A stretch of 64,000 bases of DNA, taken from Cedecea sp000277545. Its GTDB lineage: Bacteria; Pseudomonadota; Gammaproteobacteria; Enterobacterales; Enterobacteriaceae. Below, piece by piece: positions 54,228 to 62,261 of this stretch (position 1 is the first letter of the stretch; the number at the start of each line of letters is the position of its first letter). The position numbers and the translations under genes were made by a program. The notes beneath the pieces were generated by a model, which was not told the DNA's origin, did no database searches, and saw only the letters and a program-made list of their open reading frames with translations. The stretch lies in assembly GCA_050847315.1 (NCBI GenBank), contig CP193791.1; one strand, written 5' to 3'.

Positions 54228-54589
54228 TTTAAGGAAAAATGTAAAACAGTGGCCCTGGAGCAATAGTAAACATTAATGATTGTGACTTGGGAACATATTC
54301 TCAGGATTTCGGCTATCTATAGCATAGATATCCGGAACATTAACAATATAATAAAGATAATGATATACTCACTTGCTCTCCATAGATTAGCATATATCAA
54401 GATCTGATCCTAGCACAGAGCAGACTGTTAGATTAGATTCCGCTCTGAGCCATAACGGCGTCAGTTCAAACCTGAACATCAGCCCCGGTTACACTATTCA
54501 ACAGGAGCTACTGAGTAGTGTTGTTTGTAATGAATGGCAGCAGCTAGGGTGTATTTTGACTGCTGCTCTCAGAGCTTCGGTGTTATTGC
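54228..54589. other. Non-coding gap
   Basis: About 360 bp. A weak palindrome related to the dispersed repeat (CTAGCACAGAGCAGACTG ... CCGCTCTGAGC) lies at 54410-54460. No gene seen. Confidence 0.45.
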
Positions 54590-54913
54590 TCATTTGCCTG
54601 AACTCCCGAAAATCTTGTGAATTCCATAGCCCTGCCAGTTTTTCCGGCACACATCAGCCATAGCCTGTCTGGCCCGCTGGTGGCGACATGGCGCTTTCCG
54701 GCGGCATACTTTGCTTTCCCAGCCCTGGGCAAGTCTCATTTCGGGAAATGCGGCCGTGCCGCAGCGCTTGATGATTCCCTTTCGCAAAAGGTGCATCAGG
54801 ATGTTCCATCCCCCGGTGCTGTCGCGCTCCAGAACCTTAGCCAGCTGTCGTGCAGTGGCCCTTTTGTTCTCCTTGAGAAAGTTGATCACTTTCTGATGGT
54901 TTTCGCTGTTCAT
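54590..54913 (-). CDS. Winged-helix DNA-binding protein after P
   Basis: 107 residues from the ATG at 54913. HQKVINFLKENKRATARQLA then KVLERDSTGGWNILMHLLRK is a winged helix-turn-helix. The C-terminal half is basic with several cysteines (VCRRKAPCRHQRARQAMADV). By position it is like lambda ren; no similarity claimed. It is preceded by copy C of the repeated early-operon element. Confidence 0.65.
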   Translation of the reverse strand: MNSENHQKVINFLKENKRATARQLAKVLERDSTGGWNILMHLLRKGIIKRCGTAAFPEMRLAQGWESKVCRRKAPCRHQRARQAMADVCRKNWQGYGIHKIFGSSGK

Positions 54914-54923
54914 GTTTAATCCT

Positions 54924-54945
54924 TTGGTCATTGGTCAAAACTCGA
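54924..54945 (-). repeat. Early-operon 22-bp element, copy C
   Basis: Minus-strand ATCGAGTTTTGACCAATGAC plus CA, just before the winged-helix gene. Same orientation as transcription. Confidence 0.85.
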
Positions 54946-54950
54946 TTTAT

Positions 54951-55622
54951 TCAAAGCATTCCGGCTGCTTTACGCCGTAAAAATTCAGCATGCATTTCCT
55001 GAGCAGGTGTTGGTCCGGCTGGTGCGCGCGGCGCTGCAAGCTGTCGACGAACCGGCGGTACCGAATAACCTGCTGCGACTTTCTTCTCCCACTTTTGCAG
55101 CAAACTACCTGCCAGCTTTTCTTGTTCCGGCCCCGTTAAACGCCGCTCAACACCAGCCCGGCGGATATCGATGCAGATGTGATACATAACCGGGTGTCGC
55201 CACGGAAACTGTTCTGAACTCGGGTACTTGTATGACTCGTTGCGCCAGCGAGTAAGCTCTGCAAGTACATCAGCGGTCGTGAATCCGATCGCCCCGCCGC
55301 CGCCAGCTTCGGCGACCAGCGCCACGAACTCGCCAAAATCAGGTGGCCATGTACTGCCCGCGGCGCAACGCTCAACACAGGCATTGCAAACCCTGGTCAG
55401 CTGCTCACTGCTCATTGCGCCAATCTGCTGCTCCCAGAGATCCGAGGGACGATTGCCATTCTTCGCAATCCAGCGGTTGCTGTAGATTTTTGTCATGAGG
55501 TCCCACAACCGCCATGCCGGTGTGTCCACCGTGGTGCTGTCGTTCCCGAATGTACTGCTCGCGTCCCTCACGTAACTGCCGTTCTGCGATGGACTCTGTG
55601 TTTCCAGCTGGGCTCTGCCCAT
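54951..55622 (-). CDS. P: Replication protein P
   Basis: Up to 223 residues of the lambda P family: WPPDFGEFVALVAEAGGGGA, RWRNESYKYPSSEQFPWRHP. P brings DnaB helicase to the origin complex. The frame overlaps O by 218 bases; an internal ATG at 55496 (MTKIYSNRWIAKNGNRP) would reduce that and may be the true start. Confidence 0.8.
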   Translation of the reverse strand: MGRAQLETQSPSQNGSYVRDASSTFGNDSTTVDTPAWRLWDLMTKIYSNRWIAKNGNRPSDLWEQQIGAMSSEQLTRVCNACVERCAAGSTWPPDFGEFVALVAEAGGGGAIGFTTADVLAELTRWRNESYKYPSSEQFPWRHPVMYHICIDIRRAGVERRLTGPEQEKLAGSLLQKWEKKVAAGYSVPPVRRQLAAPRAPAGPTPAQEMHAEFLRRKAAGML

Positions 55623-56373
55623 GGGTCACCTGCCTGGTTTTGGGGTTGTCCTGACAACGCTGCAGCCAGGTCGTGATGAATTTCTTGATGCCGTTCGGCG
55701 TCTTGCGTTTCTTCGGGTTGCTTTCGAGCCAGCCGCACATGTTCCGCAGCTCCTGAGGGACATCCACCGCCGGGTAAAGCTCCCTTCGGCTTTCGAGGTA
55801 ATCCAGCGTTACGTCATGCGACAGACCACCGATTAACGGCAGCGATATAAAAATTTCTTCAGGGGAAATTTCCAGGGGAGCACGGCGCTGATCACTTTCA
55901 GCGTCGGGCATATTGTTTTTAGGTTTTATATCTTTATCTGTATATGGATCTTTATTAGTTGGATTTCCGTTGCCATCCTGTTCCAACGGAGAATTAACAC
56001 CCGTTGAACGGTCGTTACTTTGCCGTTCTGATTCCGTTCCTTTTTTGGCTTTTCTCGCCCTAGCAGAGGCACGACCTGCAGCCGACTTCTGCTCGAGCGA
56101 ATTACGGACGCCCTCGAGATCGCGCTCAATACGATCATGTTTCCATTCGCTACCGTTATCGCTGAAAAACTCCTTCAACGAGCTTTCAACGGAAATCCAA
56201 CGGTCGTTGCTCAGCCGTGCAATTTTGGGCAGACGGCTCTTCGGTATCGCTCTCCCTGTTTGCCAGTAATTGAACATGAGCAGCAGGTATGCACCGTGCT
56301 CTTCTGTTGACAGATGCATGGTGTCCGCCAGGTAATCAGCAATGTAGAGTTGCATGTAAGGCAGCGCGGCCAT
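55405..56373 (-). CDS. Replication initiator, DUF1376 family (O equivalent)
   Basis: 322 residues. The N-terminal DUF1376 domain (YMQLYIADYLADTMHLSTEE, then HGAYLLLMFNYWQTGRAIPK) is a winged-helix found in phage O-like initiators; the middle is a polar linker, and the C-terminal part (about 190-250) binds the partner. The phage origin usually lies inside this gene; the linker region near 55900-55990 is AT-rich. Confidence 0.8.
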   Translation of the reverse strand: MAALPYMQLYIADYLADTMHLSTEEHGAYLLLMFNYWQTGRAIPKSRLPKIARLSNDRWISVESSLKEFFSDNGSEWKHDRIERDLEGVRNSLEQKSAAGRASARARKAKKGTESERQSNDRSTGVNSPLEQDGNGNPTNKDPYTDKDIKPKNNMPDAESDQRRAPLEISPEEIFISLPLIGGLSHDVTLDYLESRRELYPAVDVPQELRNMCGWLESNPKKRKTPNGIKKFITTWLQRCQDNPKTRQVTHGQSPAGNTESIAERQLREGREQYIRERQHHGGHTGMAVVGPHDKNLQQPLDCEEWQSSLGSLGAADWRNEQ

Positions 56374-56407
56374 GGTTACTCCTGATGCCCGAAAGAACTG
56401 GGCTTAA

Positions 56408-56429
56408 TGGTCATTGGTCAAAACTCGAT
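56408..56429 (-). repeat. Early-operon 22-bp element, copy D
   Basis: Minus-strand ATCGAGTTTTGACCAATGAC plus CA between ydaT and the O-like gene; its first base is within the ydaT stop codon. Confidence 0.85.
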
Positions 56430-56983
56430 TAGAAAAACTGCGGCGTCACTGCGCCTATGCTGGCAAGCAGCGGTCCTGCTACGTCCGATGGCAACATGTT
56501 GAAAAGCGCAATAGCTGCCTCTCTGATCTCTTTCTCAAGCTTCTGCAGCGGCGCGCCTAACAATTTGGCCTGGTGCGCCTCACCGCACTCTTTAATCGCT
56601 CTGGCCACCAGCTCAGCCTCAGTCATTCCAGAACGCAGCCCGTGCTTTCTGGCAATTTCCAGGGGCATGGATTCACTGATCGCCGTGGCAAGCTGCATTA
56701 CGTAAGCGGTGTATTTGTCGGAGTTAGCTTCATTTTTCAGATAACGAAAAAGATTCTGTTTGTTGATCGTTATCCCCCTGCCCCCCAGCTTTTCCCACTG
56801 TTCCGCCACCAGCCGAGCAATCTTTTCCTGAGCCTGGCCGGGCAAACTCAGTTCCCACTCATGCACGGCATCACGGATAGCCCGATGTTTAATGCCGTCA
56901 CGACGATGGCCAACATTCTGATTTTGAGTTTTCAACGAAAACCGGGGTTGTTGGTTAGGATGTTTGTAGGTTGTGAATTGCAT
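56429..56983 (-). CDS. YdaT-family regulator (CII-like)
   Basis: 184 residues from the ATG at 56983. The core ITINKQNLFRYLKNEANSDK then YVMQLATAISESMPLEIARK matches the YdaT pattern (Q-x-I/L-F-R...P-A-I...MP...A-R). YdaT follows the Cro-like YdaS in Rac and related prophages, where it works like CII rather than as a true toxin. It starts two bases after the cro stop. Confidence 0.7.
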   Translation of the reverse strand: MQFTTYKHPNQQPRFSLKTQNQNVGHRRDGIKHRAIRDAVHEWELSLPGQAQEKIARLVAEQWEKLGGRGITINKQNLFRYLKNEANSDKYTAYVMQLATAISESMPLEIARKHGLRSGMTEAELVARAIKECGEAHQAKLLGAPLQKLEKEIREAAIALFNMLPSDVAGPLLASIGAVTPQFF

Positions 56984-56984
56984 G

Positions 56985-57209
56985 TCACTCCTCGCTTTGA
57001 GTTGATGCTTCAAGAGGGAAAACCGTATCAAGTGTGCAACTTGCTCCAAGGAAGTTGAGCGTATCGACAATTGCTCTACATTCGGAGAGACCCGGCTCGC
57101 GCAGGTTGGCTTCATAATTTGATAGACGGGAGCGCCCCCAGCCGAGAGCCTCCGCAAGCTGTGTTTGCGATATCCCCAACTTTTGGCGTTCCGAAGAAAT
57201 GTTATTCAC
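56985..57209 (-). CDS. Cro-like repressor (YdaS position)
   Basis: 74 residues from a GTG at 57209 with AGGGAGA upstream: NNISSERQKLGISQTQLAEA then LGWGRSRLSNYEANLREPGL, a Cro/C1 helix-turn-helix. First gene of the rightward-equivalent early operon, directly under promoter and operator 57,244-57,270. It should decide between lysis and lysogeny with the repressor at 57317. Confidence 0.8.
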   Translation of the reverse strand: MNNISSERQKLGISQTQLAEALGWGRSRLSNYEANLREPGLSECRAIVDTLNFLGASCTLDTVFPLEASTQSEE

Positions 57210-57243
57210 AGGTGTTCTCCCTAGTAATTGATAGACCAATTTA

Positions 57244-57310
57244 GACACGAAACGTGTCCATAGTCAACCTCAAAACGTGATCAACCATATGCCACAAAGC
57301 GTGGTAAAAT
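57244..57310. promoter_or_regulatory. Immunity region: divergent promoters and operators (PR/PRM type)
   Basis: Operators GACACGAAACGTGTC (57244-57258) and CCACAAAGCGTGG (57292-57304) flank the region. Leftward, TTGACT and TAAATT 18 bases apart enclose the first operator. Rightward, TAAAAT (57305-57310) lies only six bases before the repressor ATG, so its mRNA may be almost leaderless, as for lambda cI from PRM. Confidence 0.7.
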
Positions 57311-57316
57311 TTCATT

Positions 57317-57703
57317 ATGAAAACTATGTCCGAAATCATCGGCGAGAGACTCAAGACTCTTCGCGACAGCAAGAACTTAAGCCAAGCGCAACTTTCCAAG
57401 CTGTGCGGGTGGGCTACTGCTTCACGTGTCGGTAATTACGAACTGGGTGTGAGAAACATCGGGGTTGATGACGCGGTTATTTTGGCAAGAGTGTTAGATA
57501 CAACACCAAGCTACATCTTATTTGGCGATGAGGAGAATCGCGGGCAAGAGCTACCTGATAAGCAAAGGAAAATTCTAAAACTTTTCTCGCAACTGCCTGA
57601 GTCAGAACAAGATAAGATGATTGACCTCTTCGAGGTTCGTTTGAAAGAGATTGATGAGTACGTTGAAAAGTATCTAAAAGGCCGTTTTAAACCGGCTTCC
57701 TAA
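57317..57703 (+). CDS. Short C-type prophage repressor (XRE family)
   Basis: 128 residues: helix-turn-helix LRDSKNLSQAQLSKLCGWAT (about residues 13-32) and RVGNYELGVRNIGVDDAVIL, then a helical C-terminus (KILKLFSQLPESEQDKMIDL). There is no S24 protease domain, so RecA cannot cleave it as it does lambda cI. Gene order repressor / Cro-like / YdaT equals racR-ydaS-ydaT of Rac. Followed by a terminator. Confidence 0.85.
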   Translation: MKTMSEIIGERLKTLRDSKNLSQAQLSKLCGWATASRVGNYELGVRNIGVDDAVILARVLDTTPSYILFGDEENRGQELPDKQRKILKLFSQLPESEQDKMIDLFEVRLKEIDEYVEKYLKGRFKPAS

Positions 57704-57717
57704 CCCCTCTCCTAGCA

Positions 57718-57743
57718 AACCAGCTTCCTGCTGGTTTTCTTTT
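57718..57743 (+). terminator. Repressor terminator
   Basis: AAACCAGC-TTCCT-GCTGGTTTTC followed by TTTT. Confidence 0.75.
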
Positions 57744-57756
57744 ACCACAAACAAAC

Positions 57757-57799
57757 ACACTTCGTGTATTGACTACAAGACACAAGATGTGTCTATAAT
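57757..57799 (+). promoter_or_regulatory. PL-type early promoter with two operators
   Basis: TTGACT (57768) and TATAAT (57794) lie 19-20 bases apart; between and around them are operators ACACTTCGTGT (57757-57767) and GACACAAGATGTGTC (57779-57793), related to those at 57244. It drives the rightward early operon that ends with int. The 150-bp leader before the first gene could hold an antitermination site. Confidence 0.7.
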
Positions 57800-57948
57800 T
57801 ATCCCATCAAATACACAGTCATCCAGGCAGGAAGCCCACGAAGTAGCTGCCGGCGGCATACGAAACACCGGATGAGATGACACATTGAAATGCGCAGCAG
57901 GTAGTACCGTTCCGCCAGCCTGGCGATAAAGGCAAAGAGAGAATATTT

Positions 57949-58137
57949 ATGGCTAAGAAACAATTCACCGTCGTCATTAGCGGGGATAGCGGTTATCGCA
58001 CTTACCGCGTTATGGCGGAGGACTGGAAGGACGCAGACAGGATCGCTGATGGGCAACATCGCAGATTAAATCCTGACGATAAATCATCGGAGATTGGCGT
58101 GGCCGCCGTCATAAGAGGCTGGCCAGAGGTTTGGTAA
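57949..58137 (+). CDS. Early protein (62 residues)
   Basis: MAKKQFTVVISGDSGYRTYR, then VMAEDWKDADRIADGQHR. AAAGAGAGAA precedes the ATG. First gene of the early operon. No named family recognised. Confidence 0.65.
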   Translation: MAKKQFTVVISGDSGYRTYRVMAEDWKDADRIADGQHRRLNPDDKSSEIGVAAVIRGWPEVW

Positions 58138-58147
58138 GGGGAAAAGC

Positions 58148-58285
58148 ATGATTGATTTCGCACGTAAACCAGCAGCACACCAGGCTACTCGCCTGAATGT
58201 TTTTGAAGTGATGCTTCGTAAACTCTGTTACATCCTGGCCCAAAAGGGCAACCCGGCTGCCGACCAACAGCCTGCAGTTCGTTAA
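58148..58285 (+). CDS. Small early protein (45 residues), kil position
   Basis: MIDFARKPAAHQATRLNVFE, then VMLRKLCYILAQKGN. GGGGAAAAGC lies before the ATG and it starts 11 bases after the previous stop. Small early-left proteins at this place often block host division (Kil), but I see no similarity that proves it. Confidence 0.55.
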   Translation: MIDFARKPAAHQATRLNVFEVMLRKLCYILAQKGNPAADQQPAVR

Positions 58286-58287
58286 AC

Positions 58288-58309
58288 ATCGAGTTTTGAC
58301 CAATGGCCT
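58288..58309 (+). repeat. Early-operon 22-bp element, copy A
   Basis: ATCGAGTTTTGACCAATGGC, differing from the others by A to G near the end. Between the small early gene and the Rrf2-like gene. Confidence 0.8.
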
Positions 58310-58331
58310 GCACTGGCCGAGGAATGTGATT

Positions 58332-58676
58332 ATGGAATTTGGCATGAAGCGCGTGATGGCATCCGTTCACGCAATGGCGGCACTACAGCGCATTTCAAAC
58401 GGCTCGTTCGTAGCCCTGACCACGCTTAGCAAAGAGGCGAATCTTTCCACTTCTTACCTCGAGCAGATTTTCAATAAGCTGCGCGTCGGAAAGCTCGTTG
58501 TTTCTCAACGAGGCCCAGGCGGCGGTTATGCGCCCCGCGCTGGTGATATTTCAGTTTCAGAAGTCATCCGGGCAGTCAGCAAGATCCCCAATAACGATAC
58601 CTTTAAACCCGTTCTGACCGCTCTGGATGGTGTGTTGCTGTCTGAGCTGGCAAAGAGTCAATCAGCAGCCCCATAA
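58332..58676 (+). CDS. Rrf2/IscR-like DNA-binding protein without Fe-S cysteines
   Basis: 114 residues from the ATG at 58332 (GAGGAA upstream). NLSTSYLEQIFNKLRVGKLV then VSQRGPGGGYAPRAGDISVS closely follows IscR (SLSYLEQLFSRLRKNGLV...RGPGGGY). The IscR cluster-binding Cys region is missing: the protein ends soon after the wing helix and has no cysteine. So it should bind DNA without an iron-sulfur switch. Confidence 0.8.
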   Translation: MEFGMKRVMASVHAMAALQRISNGSFVALTTLSKEANLSTSYLEQIFNKLRVGKLVVSQRGPGGGYAPRAGDISVSEVIRAVSKIPNNDTFKPVLTALDGVLLSELAKSQSAAP

Positions 58677-58681
58677 AGCAC

Positions 58682-58702
58682 AAAACCCGCGCAAGGCGGG
58701 TT
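58682..58702 (+). terminator. Weak terminator or hairpin after Rrf2-like gene
   Basis: AACCCGC-GCAA-GGCGGGTT without a clear T-run. It may only slow polymerase or need antitermination. Confidence 0.4.
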
Positions 58703-58735
58703 AAGTACCCGGTCAGCCGACCAAAGCTTTCCGGA

Positions 58736-58757
58736 ATCGAGTTTTGACCAATGACCA
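58736..58757 (+). repeat. Early-operon 22-bp element, copy B
   Basis: ATCGAGTTTTGACCAATGAC plus CA, between the Rrf2-like and nuclease genes, 60 bases before the latter. Confidence 0.85.
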
Positions 58758-58817
58758 CTACCCAAAAGCGGCAATCACTGGCTGCGGGTATCTTACATCC
58801 AAAAAAGAGGCCCCGAT

Positions 58818-60848
58818 ATGGAATTCTTTAATTTAATCAAAGCAACTCAAAAATCAGGCAAGCCTGATGCCATCCACTGGCAGACAGCAAAAACCGAAGC
58901 CCGCGCAAATCTGATGCTTGATGTAGCCCTGGAAGATGCCGGTATAGAAACCGGCCGCGGCCACGATTACAACAAGCCAGTAAGGACTGATTTCCCTGTT
59001 TTCGATGATCTTCCGGAGGAAGGCACTGTCGATTTTGAATGGTGTAAACGTTACGAGCTGGCGGAAGACGGCAGAACCTGGCAGTTGATTCAAACGGCTG
59101 CAGTTGACGACGAAGAACCAGAGGAGCTAGGTGACGCCATTGAAAGTTACAAAATGGGTCTCAGCGTCGAACTCGCTCATTTCTGGATCGGAGGCATGTT
59201 TACAGCAACGCCAGAAGAGCGAGCGGCCGCAATCAAGGCCCAAATGGATATGGACAATAACTATCTCCAGAATGTCATTCTGGCGATTAACTCCGTTGAG
59301 CCTCTAAAGCAGTGCCACAACCATATACGCCATAGCCTCCTTGAGGCTATCAAGATTATCTGGCCACTGGATGGAAAGACTCCTGAGTTGTCTCACGTTC
59401 TGGCGTTCTCAAAAGAGTGGATCGACGCTCTGAATGACAATTCAGCCGGCCGCGGTAACCAGAGGGCTGACGTCATTGAAAAATGGAAGGCAAAGTCTGC
59501 GCCACAGCCTGCTGCCGTCCATTCCGTTAAAAGCGAACCGGAGAACATGATCAGGACTGATGCCGGAACCAATGCAGGTGGACAGATAAAAACTGACCGC
59601 AACCCGGATCTGGCTCCTTCCCTGGATGTTCTTGATATTGAAGTCGCAGCGGCCACCCTCCCCATGGATTTTAATATCTACGAATTTCCGGCTGGCGTTG
59701 TTCGCCGGGCGAAGGAAATTATCACCAACAAAGAAGAACCATGGAAAACATGGAGTGCCGTTCTTCGCAAATCGCCAGGCATTCTGGATTTTTCCCGCGG
59801 AGCAATTTTTGTACTTGTCCGTAACGCTCCAACTGAAGTGCTTCATTCCATCCCGGCGCTTACAAGTTATGTGGTCAAAAATCTGCTTGAGATTAAATTC
59901 ATGCCGGATGACGGGAACCCAAATAGCGAAGAGCGCTGGAACGCTATTCAGCACTATTTTAAGGCCCCCGCAGCCGTTGAAGAAAGCGGCGAGAATGTTG
60001 ATCAGCAGTATGCAGAAAGCAACCAGCCACCAGCCCAACTGGTAAAAGTCGGAGCCGGTGTTTTCGATGCTACAGCTCTGTTTAATGCCCCTTCTAAGGA
60101 TACTGCTGCGGAGAATACAAACAATGTGCCGGTGGAAGAAGCTAACAACCATGAAACCAAAGCTGGCACTGAAGTGCTACCAGGCGAAGCAGCAATTAAC
60201 TCAACTGAAAGCCATGCTGTTGTTAATCAGGAGGCAGATACCCTGAATAACGATGCCGGCCACCATAAAGATGAAACTGAAGAGCAGCTGTTTACTCATC
60301 TCATGGTTGACCTGGAGGCATTCGGTTCAACCCCGGACGCTCCAATCGTGTCCATTGGCGCCGTGTTTTTCAATCCTAAAACCAGCGAGATGGGAAGTGA
60401 GTTTTACAAGGTCATCAGCCTGACCTCTTCCATGGGTTCTGGTGGCCTGCCAGACGCAGACACCATTCTATGGTGGATGAAACAATCCGCTGAGGCCCGC
60501 TCTGCAATTCTGGTTGATGCCATTCCTCTTGATGATGCCCTACTCCAGTTGAACGAGTTTATCTGCGAAAACGCCGCAAATGGACCTGCCAGCGTTCAGG
60601 TATGGGGGAATGGCGCTACATACGACAATGTTTTGCTGCGCAGCTCTTACAAGCGTACCGGCATTCCTGTGCTCTGGGAGTTTTGGAACGATCGAGACGT
60701 GAGAACCATCGTCGAACTGGGCAAAGCCATTGGCATCAATCCTCGCTATGAAATCCCATTCGAAGGGGATCAACATAATTCCCTGGCCGATGCGCGCCAC
60801 CAGGCTAAATACGTTTCAGCCATCTGGCAGAAGCTGGTTAAAGACTGA
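58818..60848 (+). CDS. RecE N-terminal region fused to a DEDDh 3'-5' exonuclease
   Basis: 676 residues. About residues 1-100 and 275-370 resemble the N-terminal, non-nuclease part of Rac RecE (DFPVFDDLPEEGTVDFEWCK; MDFNIYEFPAGVVRRAKEII). A polar linker follows. The RecE nuclease is absent; instead about residues 490-675 form a DEDDh exonuclease: MVDLEAFGSTPDAPIVSIGA (D-x-E), WGNGATYDN (D), HNSLADARH (H-x4-D). No RecT-like partner follows. Confidence 0.8.
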   Translation: MEFFNLIKATQKSGKPDAIHWQTAKTEARANLMLDVALEDAGIETGRGHDYNKPVRTDFPVFDDLPEEGTVDFEWCKRYELAEDGRTWQLIQTAAVDDEEPEELGDAIESYKMGLSVELAHFWIGGMFTATPEERAAAIKAQMDMDNNYLQNVILAINSVEPLKQCHNHIRHSLLEAIKIIWPLDGKTPELSHVLAFSKEWIDALNDNSAGRGNQRADVIEKWKAKSAPQPAAVHSVKSEPENMIRTDAGTNAGGQIKTDRNPDLAPSLDVLDIEVAAATLPMDFNIYEFPAGVVRRAKEIITNKEEPWKTWSAVLRKSPGILDFSRGAIFVLVRNAPTEVLHSIPALTSYVVKNLLEIKFMPDDGNPNSEERWNAIQHYFKAPAAVEESGENVDQQYAESNQPPAQLVKVGAGVFDATALFNAPSKDTAAENTNNVPVEEANNHETKAGTEVLPGEAAINSTESHAVVNQEADTLNNDAGHHKDETEEQLFTHLMVDLEAFGSTPDAPIVSIGAVFFNPKTSEMGSEFYKVISLTSSMGSGGLPDADTILWWMKQSAEARSAILVDAIPLDDALLQLNEFICENAANGPASVQVWGNGATYDNVLLRSSYKRTGIPVLWEFWNDRDVRTIVELGKAIGINPRYEIPFEGDQHNSLADARHQAKYVSAIWQKLVKD

Positions 60849-60902
60849 TTCTGCGTTTTCACAAAATGGCCCAAAGATGGGCCATGATTCAGAGGTAAAC
60901 AT

Positions 60903-61148
60903 ATGCTTCAAATGCTAACTCTCGAAGAATGGGCCGCAGAAAAATATCGGAGCAACCCTCCCGCGATGAATACACTGCGCCGCTACGCTAAACAAAATAT
61001 GTTCTCTCCACCAGCGACAAAACAAGGGCGCCTGTGGCGCGTCAGGGAAGATGCAGAGATTGTTGGAGAATTGGCAAAACCCGTAATTAGAAAGACGGAC
61101 TCGCCCTTACTACAAAGGATTTTATCGGATGGCTGCCAGACCGCGTAA
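60903..61148 (+). CDS. xis: Excisionase
   Basis: 81 residues: MLTLEEWAAEKYRSNPPAMN, then TLRRYAKQNMFSPPATKQGR, a small winged-helix DNA-bending domain typical of phage excisionases. AGAGGTAAAC precedes the ATG; it overlaps int by 20 bases. The true start may be the second Met (MLTLEEW). Confidence 0.85.
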   Translation: MLQMLTLEEWAAEKYRSNPPAMNTLRRYAKQNMFSPPATKQGRLWRVREDAEIVGELAKPVIRKTDSPLLQRILSDGCQTA

Positions 61149-62259
61149 AAATCAGGTAAAAGTGCCGAATCTTTATCCTCTCTACAGCCGTAAAGTGAAT
61201 AAAGTCTACTGGCGGTATAAGCACCCTGTAACGGGTAAATTCCATGCGCTGGGCGATAACGAACAAGAGGCAATCGCAATTGCCACCGAGGCAAACGCAA
61301 GAATTGCAGAACAAAGAACGCGGCAAATACTGGCGGTGAGTGACAGAATCGCCACCAGCAAAGGTAAAGCAATCACCGCCAATACCTGGCTCGATCGTTA
61401 CTGTAGCATTCAGGATGAAAGGCTTAAGAGTGGAGATATAAGGCCGAATACCCATAAGCAAAAAGCCAAACCTATCGCGTTGCTTAGGGCACGTGTGGGT
61501 ATGAAAACTATCTCAATGGTAGACGTAAGAGACATAGCTCAAATACTCGACGAGTATATTGCTGATGGCCAGGCACGTATGGCTCAGGTCATACGCTCTG
61601 TTCTAATCGATGTATTCAAAGAAGCTCAGCACGCTGGGGAGGTTCCGCCAGGCTACAACCCCGCTCTCGCCACAAAGCAGCCGCGCCGGAGAATTACTCG
61701 TCAGCGATTAAACCTTGAAGAGTGGAAGAATATATTTGCAATCGCAGATGCAAATCACCGTTATTTGGGTAATGCAATGTTATTGGCCATCGTCACTGGC
61801 CAGCGCCTTGGCGATATTTCCAAAATGAAATTTAGCGATATCTGGGATGATCACCTTCATGTGATCCAGGAAAAAACAGGCAGCAAGATTGCTATTCCTT
61901 TGTCTCTTCGATGTAACGCCATTGATTGGTGTCTGCGCGATGTGGTGGCCCGCTGCCGCGATTATGCGGTGAGCCCGTACATGGTTCATTTTTTCCGGGC
62001 AACGTCCCAAGCTGAACGAGGTGCCCAGGTGAAATCCAATACGATCACAATGAACTTCAGCAAGGCTCGTGATAAAGCAGGAATAAATTGGGGAGATGGG
62101 ACGCCAGCAACTTTTCATGAACAACGTTCTTTAGCAGAGCGTCTGTATGTAGCACAAGGGATCGACACTCAGAAACTACTGGGACATAAGTCACCTAATC
62201 AGACAGCCCGATATCATGATGACCGTGGTAAGGAATGGAGTGTGATAAATAACGTATAA
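61129..62259 (+). CDS. int: Tyrosine integrase (phage 21/e14 type)
   Basis: 376 residues: an N-terminal arm-binding domain, a core-binding domain (about 80-180) and a catalytic domain with Arg in TGQRLGDISKM, His-x-x-Arg in FHEQRSLAER, His in LLGHKSPNQTARYHD and the Tyr of ARYHD. It recombines attP with the icd 3' end. It is the last gene of the early operon and meets rexB head-on two bases after its stop. Confidence 0.95.
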   Translation: MAARPRKNQVKVPNLYPLYSRKVNKVYWRYKHPVTGKFHALGDNEQEAIAIATEANARIAEQRTRQILAVSDRIATSKGKAITANTWLDRYCSIQDERLKSGDIRPNTHKQKAKPIALLRARVGMKTISMVDVRDIAQILDEYIADGQARMAQVIRSVLIDVFKEAQHAGEVPPGYNPALATKQPRRRITRQRLNLEEWKNIFAIADANHRYLGNAMLLAIVTGQRLGDISKMKFSDIWDDHLHVIQEKTGSKIAIPLSLRCNAIDWCLRDVVARCRDYAVSPYMVHFFRATSQAERGAQVKSNTITMNFSKARDKAGINWGDGTPATFHEQRSLAERLYVAQGIDTQKLLGHKSPNQTARYHDDRGKEWSVINNV

Positions 62260-62261
62260 AA

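Noticed and set aside
57949..58285. Kil or Gam function for the small early proteins
   Set aside because: Position fits, but no sequence similarity that I can recognise; left as unknown.
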